In this document: positions 22,609 through 32,860 of the stretch, in pieces
How positions within the stretch are numbered: the first letter of the stretch is position 1
How the letters are laid out: every line of letters begins with the position of its first letter
DNA from: Euryodendron excelsum
Taxonomy: Eukaryota > Streptophyta > Magnoliopsida > Ericales > Pentaphylacaceae
Assembly: GCA_033060915.1 (NCBI GenBank)
Contig: CM065388.1
Location: 32,450,501-32,514,500, forward strand
DNA: 64,000 nt
Direction: 5' to 3'
Made by a program: the position numbers and the translations under genes
Notes under the pieces: model-generated
What the model saw: only the letters and a program-made list of their open reading frames with translations
Databases searched by the model: none
What the model was told of the DNA's origin: nothing

Positions 22609-23175
22609 TTCCAAATCAGGCACGTCTTTTCGAAGACGGTAAGTCCCCTTTCCAATCCCACTCTCGAGATAGTTTATTCCTCGAGACGGTTCCAAATCAA
22701 ACACGTCTTTTCGAAGACAGTAAGACCCCTTTCCAATCCCTCTCTCGAGACAATTTATTCCTCAAGACGGTTCCAAATCAGGCACGTCTTTCAGAGACAG
22801 TAAGTCCCCTTTCCAACCCCTCTCTCAAGACAGTTTATTCCTCGAGAAGGTTCCAAATCAGGCACGTCTTTTCGAAGGCAGTAAAACCCCTTTCCAATCC
22901 CTCTTTCGGGATAGTTTATTCCTCTAGGCAATTCCAAATCAGGCATGTCTTTTTGAAGATGGTAAGACCCCTTTCAATCCCTCTCTTAAGGCAGTTTATT
23001 CCTCAAGACAGTTCCAAATCAGGCATGTCTTTTCGGAGACGGCAAGTCCCCTTTCCAACCCCTTTCTCGAGATAGTTTATTCCTCGAGACGGTTCCAAAT
23101 TAGGCACGTCTTTTCGAACATGGTAAGACCCCTTTCCAATCCCTCTCTTGAGACAGTTTATTCCTCGAGACGGTC
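22609..23175 (+). repeat. 81-bp tandem array inside giant LTR U3, ~7 units
   Basis: Seven units of 80-82 bp start with 'ttccaaatcaggcac' near 22609, 22690, 22771, 22851, 22932, 23012 and 23092. Each unit includes 'gtcttttcgaagac', 'cccctttccaatccc', 'ctctcgagacagttta' and 'ttcctcgagacgg'. As 81 is a multiple of three, a long frame stays open through it and encodes a 27-residue repeat, which is not evidence of a protein. The same array is in 47963-48480 and 54382-54620 with different unit numbers. Confidence 0.93.
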
Positions 23176-24135
23176 CGAGTAGCGAAAATACTCGTAAATA
23201 TTACAACCGTTAGAGTAGCGGAAATACTCACAAATAGGTTGATATAGGGAATTGCCAACAAACCCCTGTGTCACGATGACCGCCGTCAGAGTGGCGGAAA
23301 CACCCAAAACCCAGGTCAACACCAGTGTCTGTTAGCCCACTTCGGTGAAAAATGACCAAACTGCCCTTTGGATCTTTTTCGAGACTTTCCGGTCAAGATG
23401 ACCATTTTGCCCCTAGTCATCCGAATGCCCCGGGAACCACACCGGCTCTGGGTATCAAATCAGTAACCCTCTAAAATTACTTCTTATAGTATTCTCAACC
23501 TTCCTTTACCTTTCCGGATCATTCCGAGTCAGTTCTGGCCAACCCGGTACAAAATGAACGTTTTGCCCTAGTGGGCCGATCTCCTTTTTCGACCACACCG
23601 GCTCTGGGTATCAAACCGGTAATCTCTTGAGATTACTTCTTATAGTATTCTCAACCTTTCCTTATCTTTCCGGATCATTCCAAGTAAGTTCCGGCAAACC
23701 CGGTACAGAATGACCGTTTTGCCCCTAGTGGGCCGGTCTCCTTTTCCGACCACACCGGCTTTGGGTATCAAACCGGCAACCTTTGGGAACATTCTAAATA
23801 ATGTTTCTAGATCCCAAGTCTTCTTCCGGGATAGTCCGAGTCTCTCCCGACAGTTTCCCGGTCCAATTGATCGTTTTGCCCCTAAAGGCCCGGTCAACCT
23901 TTCCGACCCATCTTATCCTCATTTCTCAAGTCAAATACCTCCAGGACACTATTTTAAGTTTTCCTGCTCTTTTCCGTTGTTCCGGGTCATTCCCGGCTCC
24001 TTCAAATCATTCCCGGACTTTCTGAAGTCACTCCTAGTGAAGCCAGGCTAAAAATTGTATGATAGTCACTAGTACAGGCACCCAAATCTACTCAAAGATA
24101 TGTTGCTTGCCGACCTTAAATATTTCCTAAATGGC

Positions 24136-24257
24136 TGGCGCCACTAGTAGTGGCGCCAAGCCGAAAATTGGCCTGACGCCACTAATAGTGGCGCCAATGT
24201 AAATTCTGGCATGGCGCCACTGCAATAGGTGCCAGTGTTGTCCAACCTCTATAAATA
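24136..24257 (+). promoter_or_regulatory. LTR promoter: three palindromes at 38-bp spacing and TATA box
   Basis: Three GGCGCC-centred palindromes start at 24136, 24174 and 24212, and TATAAATA starts at 24250: four points exactly 38 bp apart. The first palindrome is perfect, with 11-base arms TGGCGCCACTA around one central base. The others are imperfect. The leader 'cctcctccaacatgaaaagggtctg' follows. The spacing is conserved in the other copies, so the module is likely the core promoter of the giant element. Confidence 0.85.
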
Positions 24258-25099
24258 CAAAGCCTCCTCCAACATGAAAAGGGTCTGTAAACTCAATCTA
24301 AAAATCCTATATTTCGATATACAGAGTTCGAGCACCTCCTAAACCTAGCTTCCCTAGGTTTTCTAAACCCTAGTCACCATACACAAACCTTTGCCTCATA
24401 TATGCCCCTATACACCCCCATACACTCATACACTAACCTTCAACCCTCCTTCGAAGACTTGAAGAGTTGCAATCTGAAGTTTGAAGATTGAAGGCGGCTC
24501 TTGAAGATTGAAGACGAAGACCGAAGAGGACATACGATAGGCTTTCTCTTTAAATTTCCGCACTTTCCCCCTCTCTCTTCCCTCTCCTAACCCACTTGGG
24601 TTTTCTCTATTTTAATCCCACAACTCTTTCCCCCCTTTCTTTGCATGCTTGAAACAATGGGACTCCCAGTCCATGTGTAGGATTAGACTATTGGAGAGTC
24701 ACCGTTTCGGGGGCTTTCTTTTAGTCTAACCAGAGACCACATGGGTTCGGCCCCCTTAATTATGTGGTGAAGCCTTAGCCTTGTATGTTTACGACCCCAA
24801 ATTTGCATTGTGCATATCATGATCTTGCATCTTCCAAAAACCGTTTTCAAAATTGTCTTCAAAATCATTTTCAAACTTGTTTTCAAAATTGCATCAAAAT
24901 TTCTTTTTCAAAAACTTGTTTTCAAAATCACAATCCTAGGGTGATTCTAGCTTTTCATGGCTAGGATTGCTTTAGGAAAGTGTTATATTTAAAGTGACCT
25001 TCATGGTTCATATTTTCAACTCTTGTTGTTTTGAAAACTGTTTTCCTAAAGTAGTTCTAGCCCTCTTATAGTTAGAATTGCTTTAGGAAAGTGAGATGT

Positions 25100-27060
25100 T
25101 TTTACACCTTCCAAAAACTCTCTCTTCAAAAATCTCTTCCTAAAAATCTTCTTTTTCAACATACGTCCCAAAAACTCTTCTTTCCAAAATTGTTTTCAAA
25201 AATTCCCTCCAAAATCTATTTTTCAAAGCTTCCTTTTTCAACTCCTTTCCAAAAACTCTTTCTCCTCAAAATTCGCTTTTTAAAAACACTCCCTAAATTC
25301 ACTTTCCTAAAAACTCTCTCCAACAATCTCCTTCCCAAAAATCCTTCCAAAAAAATTGTTTCCAAAAACACACTTCTCAAAAACTCCTCTCTAGGATTCC
25401 CTTCTAAAAATCTTTGTTTCCAAAAACTCTCTCTCTCCAAAATCTTCCTTCTAGAAACTCCTCTCTAGGATTTCCTTCCAAAATCTTCATTTCCAAAAAT
25501 GCACTTTCCAAAAACTCTTTCCTTAGAAGCCCAAGTCAAGCCCTAGAACCTATAATTAGGAAACCCTAATTTTCTTTCGAAAAACGTGATTTTCAAACTT
25601 GTCTTAAAACCTAGGTTTCCAAAACCTCTTGTTTTGTATACCAAAACTATACACATTTCCAAAACCTCTTTTCTACGTCAAAATTCTACACTTCCAAACC
25701 TAGGGTTTCTAGAAATTTTCTTTTCCAAATCCTTGTTAAATTTTCCCTTTAGGACACCAAATCCAATCTTCCTGTTTAGGAAACTAGATCCCACCCTCTG
25801 TTTTTTGAAGCAAAATCAAACCTTTGCTTTTAGAAACCAAATCCAATCCCTTCCTAATCCAAACCTTTCTTAATTCAACTCCTTCCTAATTTCCTACCTT
25901 CTTAAACCATAAGTTTCTTAAACCTAAACTTTGAATCTTTCCTTAAATTTCAAAATCTAAATCTTTCCTAAATCGAATCCTTCTTAATCTTTTCATTTCC
26001 TAAACCTTAAGTTTCCAAAACTTGAATATAAAAATCTTTTCTAAATTTTAAAACTCAACTTTCAAATCTTTCCTAATTCTAGCCTCTTTTCAAATCTTAA
26101 CTTTTCAAACCAAAGTTTTCAAACTTTTCCTAAACTCAAACCTTTCTTAATCTCGGAATTTTCTAAAACTCTAAAACCTTCTAAATCCTAACCTTTCTAA
26201 ATTTCAAATCTTTCCAAATCCAAAGCTTTCTAAACTTAAAACTTTCTTATTTTCAAAACTTCCTTGTTTTCTAAACTTTCTCACTTTCAAAACTTCCCTT
26301 TTTCAAAACATTCCAAAATTCAAAACTTTCTTAACCTGAAACTTTCTAAATTCTAAGTCTTTCTTAAACTAAACTTTTTCTAATTCAAAACATTTCTAAA
26401 TTCAATACTTTCCTATTTCAAAAACCTTTCTTAAAACGAAACTTTCCTAATTCCAAAACTTTCCTAAAATGACACTTTCTAAAACTAAACTTTCCTAATT
26501 CAAACATTTCCTAAATCCAGTCTTTCCTAATCTCCTAAACCTTCCAAGTCGAGTCTTTCCTAAGCCTCTTTCCTAAAGTCTAGGTTTCTTAAACTTCCAT
26601 CTTAAGTCTAAATCTCTCTTCCAAATTCTATCTTTTCAAATCAAAATTCAATTTTTTTTCAATTCCAAAATTCTAAATTCCAATTTTCAATCCTCTATTC
26701 CAAGTTCAAATCAAATCCTTTTTCCAATCAAAATCTCTTTCTTCCAATCCAACCTTCTACTTTCAATCGGACTCTTGTCCAAACTACGACTAACCTGATT
26801 TCTCCAAAATGATAAGTAGGCAACTCTCATGGGTGCGGTCACAACCTTTTTCAAATATCAAATCCCACAATTTCTTTCAAATTTCAAACTCCTAAACATT
26901 TTTCAAATCTCAAATTCTAATCTATTTTCAAACTTCCAATTTCAAATTTCTATTTCTAAATTTTCAAACTTTCCAATTACCATTCCATCTCTTCAAATCT
27001 ATTTTCAAATCAAATCAATTTCAAATCAATCTCTTTCTAAATCTATTTTTTAATTCTCTT
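25100..27060 (+). repeat. Strand-asymmetric TTTCCTAA-rich tract
   Basis: About 2 kb of R/U5 made of short words such as 'ctttcctaa', 'ttccaaaa' and 'tttcaaa' with few G residues on the plus strand. The same tract is at about 700-2400 and 56890-58900 (plus) and, reversed as 'ggaaagttt' words, at 39180-40600, 43870-46000 and 50690-52430. It is a constant part of the giant LTR. No ORF within it is believable. Confidence 0.85.
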
Positions 27061-27620
27061 TCCTTGTACTTGCATATCATGCATCATGTTAGTTTCTTTT
27101 CAAGCATTGTTTTCCAAGGTGGATAGGATTGAACTCTAGTTGGTTGAAGACTCTCATAGGTGAATCTAGGGTAGATTGATATGTAGGTACCAAAAGGGTG
27201 GGGTAGGGTGATGGCTTAGTGCATCTTCCCTACACGTAACCAACCTCCGAACCTAGGATCACTGTTTTCAAAGACCAAAAGGAGTTATTTTTCTAAAAAG
27301 GGCTAAATGTTTTCCAAAGGTTGCCAAACGACCTATTTTTCTTAAAAACCCTCTCTTGTGGATGTTTTTCAAAATCGTTTTCCAAAAACCCGAAGTGTAG
27401 TCTCCGGATTATTCTTAGTTTTTAGATGACTAACTCACCTTAATCAAGTTCGGTGACGACTCCAAATCTTTTTCTAAAAGCCCTTTATTCAAATCTATTT
27501 TCAATTCAAACCTAGTCACACTCATTCTTCTAGGAGGGTGAGTTCTAACGGGAGAGTACAACATTTTTCCTGCTTGTGTGAGTATTTCTCGAGTGTAAAA
27601 AATCTGGGCGCGATACACAT

Positions 27621-28257
27621 TACCTGAGAAAAATGAAAATCCACCCGAAAATCTCAAAATCTCGCCCAAACTCTGTCAAAACTCTCACAAACTCTTTCAA
27701 TGCTTCTAGGGTCCAAAGATTGACCCAAGAAGGCCACAATAACTAATAATGAAACATTTTAAACAAGCCCTAACTTGCATAAATTGGGGATTTCAATCCC
27801 AAACTCTCAAATCTTTTAATGGGGCTTAGAATACTCTAGATTTAGTCAATTTGGGACTCAAAAAAATCACTCACAACAACCCAACAAAACAACATACCAA
27901 GATACATACATACACATATACAATTGTAGAAGAGAATGGAACCTTACCTTCCTTTAAGCTTGGTTAAGTCTTCTATTGGCTTCAATCTCTTCCTTCAAGC
28001 TTCTTCCTTTTCTTTCTCTTCTCCTCTTCTCCCTTTCTTCTCTCTCAACCGGTTGGAATGTGTGAGTTGTGTGTATATAAGTATTTATAAGATGATACAC
28101 ATGGGAATAATCCCATGTGTCTCACCCTATAAGCTTAAGTTACAACATAAGCTCTCATTGGTAATTTTTTATCCAAAAGAAGAAATAATTAACATTAAAC
28201 ATTGCATACACTAGAAATTCTCATTAATATAAATAATTAGAGGTTCGGGACATCACA
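27621..28257 (-). mobile_element. Truncated Tekay LTR, outer segment
   Basis: Continuation of 21598-22362 after the giant LTR insertion. It ends 'gttcgggacatcaca' at 28257, the reverse complement of the LTR start TGTGATGTCCCGAAC. It corresponds to the first ~640 bp of the Tekay LTR. No internal Tekay sequence adjoins either side, so it is a solo or truncated LTR. Confidence 0.9.
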
Positions 28258-30830
28258 AATGAGCTACGTGATTGATTCTCATATGTCACCCCTTTGTATT
28301 TTCCTTTTTTTTTTTTTTTGCACTTCCTATTCCTCTCCCCCTCTTTTTGGCATTAGAGATTGTCTCTACTGAACGTGGTGCTTATGTTATTCCATCCTCC
28401 AAATCATGGTAAAACATCTTGAGAGAAAAATTCCTGGAGAAGAAAACATCATTCATGAAGTGCTACGAGACAATGATATAAACATGAAAACTTTGGATCC
28501 TTTTTGTTTAGATGGTGTTATTTTCATGTGCAAGTTCAAATTGAAAGTTGAAGGACGAGTTTGAAAGAAATCCCCCTTTTCTGGAATAAAACATTTAGAT
28601 GGGTTTTGAAATCACACTGGTATCCTTCACACTTCATTTGCCGTGTGTGTCATCTGATTGCATAGGGACGGCTTTAGGAGTTTAAGGTCTGGTGGAGTGG
28701 TAACATGGGGTCGAGGTCATAGCTTTGCATGAGTTATGAATATGGCGGGATGTTGGAGGGATTCCAATGATTTGGCTATGCTCTTGGACTTGGAAAAAGC
28801 AAAACAAAATGCAGTTAGCATGTGAAGTTGAAGATTTTATGCAATGCATGTCATATTTTAGGCATGATGTTGAGTCCATTTTAGAGGTGGGGTTTGCCCC
28901 TGTATGCAACACAATTACCTATTCGGTATGGATCAGTTGATGTTTCTTTGTTTAGGCGATCCCGCTTCCATGGACGGAGAGAGATTTATGCCTCTCTTAA
29001 GATATGGTTCCTTGCATGCCACGAATTCTTGGGGTTGGAAAAACCCTTAGAGATTTAGGTAGGTTTGATTAGCATGAGATTGGACAATCCCTTTCTCTCT
29101 ACGGTTGATTGAATGCATGAGAATATAATAATTTAAGTTTCTTTAAACTCTTGTCCCGGGATGGATATCAACGCATGAGCAATAGTAGTGAATATGTGAG
29201 TAGTATAATCGTAGCAGACGAGCAGTTTTAGAAGACCCCATTTTTTGTCCTTGCTTCGTCCTTTGGTTTTCTTGACCTTTGTAGGTAAGGGAGATAACAA
29301 TGAGACTGTAAAAAGAAAAACAAAATGGAGAAATTAGTGCCTTTGGATTCAAAATTTTCATGCCACACATGCCCTAGGGTTGCCCCTATTTTGAAAGGAG
29401 GACTAAGCATGATGTGTTGGCTCATGTCTAGAGACAGGGGGTTGCCCCCTATATGCAATACTGTACCTGTGCGAGCTTGTTCATTCATTTATTTATACAT
29501 TCATGCATTCATTCAATGAAAGTATGAAAGACAATTTTATTGCATTTGATTCTTTTATGTTTTTTATTTTTATTTTTTGTCATGAAATTGAAAGTACATT
29601 TGAAGGGGAAGGGAAACATTTTCCTTGGGACTTTTGCCTATTCTATTTGCACATTTGAAATCATAAACTACTCTTGAGTGTTCGGATTCACCTTATTTGG
29701 TGGAGGTCGGTGAAAGGCCTTGCTTCTGGATTGCCCTTTGCCTTTTTGGCAGCCATATCTCTGGGAGCGAAGAGGGATAACGGCCTCTCTTTATGAGATG
29801 ACTTTGATGCATGCCATGAATCCTTAAGGTCACTTGGTACCCTTAGGAATTTTGGTTGGCTTGATTTAAGTAAGAAGGGCTTTAGGCCATTCTCTAGGAG
29901 TTAATCAGATGCATGGAGATATAATGACTTGAGTTACTTTGGGAACTTTTGTCTTGAGATAAAAACTGATGCATGAACAGTTATGATGTAAAAAGATACA
30001 TAAATGGCATAACGACATGAATTGAGTAGCATAACAGCATGGATTGAGCAGAATGTAAGGGAAAGTAAAGTAGTTGGCCTTTTTTCATTGGTTTTGAAAT
30101 TAACGCGCGTGTCTTAAATTCGACAGAGGTTGGACTATGCATGGGATGCTACATGAGCATGAGATTAGGGTTTACTAATGCTTCCTAAAAAGCTCAGTTT
30201 CCGAATCTTCAAACCTTCGGCGTCCATCCCCAAAAGGGTGAACTCCAACTTTTGTTGGTGGTTTGAGCGGAGGAACTATCAAGAGACCGTAGGTTGGAAA
30301 ACCGACACAACATCTACCCACACTCAATATACTATTCCCCCTTGTAATTAGAAGGGTAGTAACCAAATAATTATACAAAGATGCAAATGCAAGTAAGCAC
30401 ACCAAGTGTGTGTGGAATTTTAAAAAATGGAGGAAAGGACACAACAACACACATTACATTTTGTTCATTCATCACATGCATGGCATTTAATATGACACAA
30501 AATAAAGTGTGAACAAAGGTACACCTACAAAAGAAAATGCAAGGAGTTAGTAATTTTTTTAAAAACTTAATGCAAGATTAAACAGATGATGAATGTAAGA
30601 GCATGAATTTGAAAAGCAATGTAAGAGCATGCAAATAGATGTCGATGCAAGAGCATGATGTAAGCAATGAATGCAAGTGATGACACTTGTTTGAAAATTT
30701 TTTATTTTTGAAAAATCACGTTTTGGGAACTTAGAAAAATTTTGAAAAGTGGATAAAACTGGACAAAATAACTGGAGATTTTGGATTAGTGAAGGGTAAA
30801 AATACATGATAATGGCCTAACTCTCTAAGT
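28258..30830 (-). mobile_element. 5' leader of a Tat-type element (minus strand), no intact ORF
   Basis: Between the Tekay LTR and a tRNA-Arg primer site lie 2.6 kb resembling 37071-38572, the leader of a second Tat element. Shared blocks include 'cctagggttgcccctatttt..aggaggactaa' (29372-29410), 'ctcttgagtgttcggattca' (29672-29692), 'cctaaaaa.gctcagt.tccg.atcttcaaacctt' (30183-30216) and the last 30 bp before the primer site. A diverged internal duplication is seen: about 28890-29190 resembles 29440-29990. I recognise nothing in about 28258-28680. Confidence 0.7.
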
Positions 30831-30849
30831 GTCCCTAGTGGAGTCGCCA
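30831..30849 (-). other. Primer-binding site matching tRNA-Arg
   Basis: The plus strand reads 'gtccctagtggagtcgcca', close to my recollection of the 3' end of plant tRNA-Arg(ACG) (CCCCAGTGGAGTCG plus CCA). Two bases 'gc' separate it from the LTR end at 30852. A tRNA-Arg primer is a known trait of Ogre-type elements. Confidence 0.75.
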
Positions 30850-31754
30850 GCTGTCGCGCCCACCAAGCTCTCTTGGCTAAGGAAAAAAACATGGTACTCT
30901 CACATTAGAACTCATCCTCCTAGAAAGGTGAGTGCGACGAGGTTTGAACTTGAAAACCTGATTTGATTTAAGGGCTTTTTGGAATAATAGGGAGTTGTCA
31001 CCTAACATAGTTAAAAATGTGTTAGGTCACCTAAAACGAAGTGTAATTCGAAAACTAAACTAAGGTTTTTTTTTTTTGTTAAGGTTTTCAAACGGTCCTT
31101 TTTAAGAAGGTTTTTGGAAAAGAGGTCTTAATAACCTTTTGAAAGCCCTTTTGAAAATGTGACTCTGAATTTGGCCTTCAAAATAGAAATCTATGGTCCA
31201 GAGGTTGGTTACGTGTAGGGAAGATATCCTAAAATTCTCACCCTACCCCGCCCTTTCGATACCTACAAGTCTAATCATCCTTAATTCACTCACTTGAATC
31301 ACTGGTTACTAATTATCCACTTGTATCCACTTAAGATTTTTGAAAATGGGGTTTGGTCATTCCTTTTTAGATGAATGATGCATGATTCAAGTTTTTTAAA
31401 AGATGTTTGAAAATAGAAAGTTTTAAAGTGATTTGGAATGGAAATTTTGACTTCATGGAAACTTTTGAAAAGGAAACTTGAGTTGAAATAAAAGTTATGA
31501 TCGCACCATTTTAGGTTGCCTACATATCTCATTTGACAAAAATCAGGTCATTCGTAGTTCGGGTAAGGGCCTGATAGAAAAGAGACACATTGGGGTCTTT
31601 GGAATGCTTTGAAGACACAATGAAGTCTTTGGAAAGGTTTGAAGACGCTTCGAGGTCTCTGAAAAAAGAGAACTTGAGAGTTTAGAAAAATATCTTTGAA
31701 ATGGGACTTGGGATGCTTGAAGTGTGTTTGAAATCGTGTTTGAAGATGTTTTAA

Positions 31755-31920
31755 ATGTTTTTGAAATTAACTCATGGGAGTTTTGAAATGTTTTTGAAGC
31801 AACTCAAGGGAGTTTTGGAAGTGCTTTGAAACAACTCAAGGGAGTTTTGAAAAAGTTTTAAACTAACTCAAAGGAGTTTTACAAAGGTTTTGGAATAACT
31901 CAATGGAGTTTTTAGAAATA
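31755..31920. repeat. Short tandem repeat, 'aactcaagggagtttt' unit
   Basis: Four to five degenerate ~40-bp units, each with 'aactcaagggagtttt' followed by 'gaaa.gttttgaa'. It lies inside the R/U5 of the divergent LTR. Confidence 0.65.
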
Positions 31921-32636
31921 TTTTGAAGTCATGTTTTGAAAACTTTGGAGGAAGAGTTTGGATTGAAAATGCTCTTATGAACTTGTCTTTGAAAAGCTTT
32001 TGAAAATAGTTTTTGAATACCTTATGAAAAGCATGTTTAATGTTTTATCACCTTTAAGAGGTAGTCATTTAACAACTAAACTCTTTTAGGGCTGTGAGTT
32101 TTGAAAACATGTTTGAAAAAGGGAGCTAAAAACTTCCCTTTTAAAACTTTAGGGTTATAGAACCCTTCTTGAATATCTCATTTATACTTGATCAATCCTA
32201 ACCATGGAAGGGTTAGGGTTGCTTCAAGAATGTGATGTGTAAAAATTATTTTTTTAAAATACCTTTTGAAAACACTTAGGGTTTTGGAATCCTAACATGG
32301 ACAACCTTGAATGTTGTATTTCAATCTATCACCTTCCATTGAAATCCCTAACCATAAAGGGGTAAGGACACTATAGGGTTGTGAGTTCTTGAAAATATTT
32401 TAAAAATAGTTTTGAAAAATGTTAAGTGTCTAGCCATTTTAGTCGAGACAAGTTTAAGAGAACATCTTGGAAACATTTTTTAAGATAGAGTATGGAAGTA
32501 TTTGAAAAGATTTTTGAATTGATTTTTGAAATCTCAAGAGAGTAGGATGTTCTTGAAAGCATGCCATGCAAGTGATTTTTCTAAAAATGGTTTAAAATGG
32601 GCCTTTGAGTTGGAGCCTTAAAGTGTACTGACCTTG

Positions 32637-32860
32637 GTTGGGTTGACCTAGGGTTAACTAATTCGGGCTAGGTTAACCTAGGGTTAAGGTGATATACGGT
32701 TAACAAACTTGGAATAGGTTAACCTAAGGTTGAGGGGACCTAAGGTTAACAAACTTGGGTTAGGTTAACTTAGGGTTAAGGTGACTTAGGGTTAACTAAC
32801 TTGGATTAGGTTAATCTCAGGTTGAACAACTAGTGTCAAGTTAACCTAGGGTTGGAAGGT
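32637..32860. repeat. Minisatellite of 'ggttaacctagggtt' units
   Basis: About four degenerate units of 55-65 bp, each with 'taggttaacctagggttaa' and 'ggttaacaaacttggg'. The words are rich in TTAA and CCTAGG palindromes. It is found only in this LTR, so it arose within this subfamily. Confidence 0.75.

Larger units (their letters stand above)
22363..27615 (+). mobile_element. Giant Tat-type solo LTR (5.25 kb) with TSD CACAT
   Basis: Starts TGTAAGCACCCC and ends 'gggcgcgata', one C-to-T change from the family end. CACAT flanks it on both sides (22358-22362 and 27616-27620), and removing it rejoins the Tekay LTR reading '...gtcgacacattacctgag'. No internal region is present, so this is a solo LTR left by recombination between the LTRs of a full element. 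Parts in order: U3 with an 81-bp tandem array (22609-23175), 'gagccggtgtgg'-like blocks, phased GGCGCC palindromes, TATAAATA at 24250, then 3.3 kb of R/U5 dominated by a pyrimidine-rich tract. Frames within it are artefacts. Confidence 0.93.

Noticed and set aside
22584..23075. A 163-codon plus-strand open frame with a 27-residue repeat
   Set aside because: It is the 81-bp non-coding array of the giant LTR U3. The unit length is a multiple of three, so no stop arises; the matching array at 47957-48352 gives the same effect on the minus strand.
23710..24051. 113-codon frame also open in 47089-47430 (minus) and 55501-55842
   Set aside because: It is conserved only because the LTR itself is conserved; substitutions are spread over all codon positions by eye and the frame is closed in other copies. 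Kept as LTR U3, though a codon-position test would settle it.
25091..25468. 125-codon frame rich in F, S, K and L (and similar ones at 1834, 56862, 58700, 43824)
   Set aside because: Low-complexity translation of the pyrimidine-rich R/U5 tract, present in several frames of each copy and not conserved as protein.
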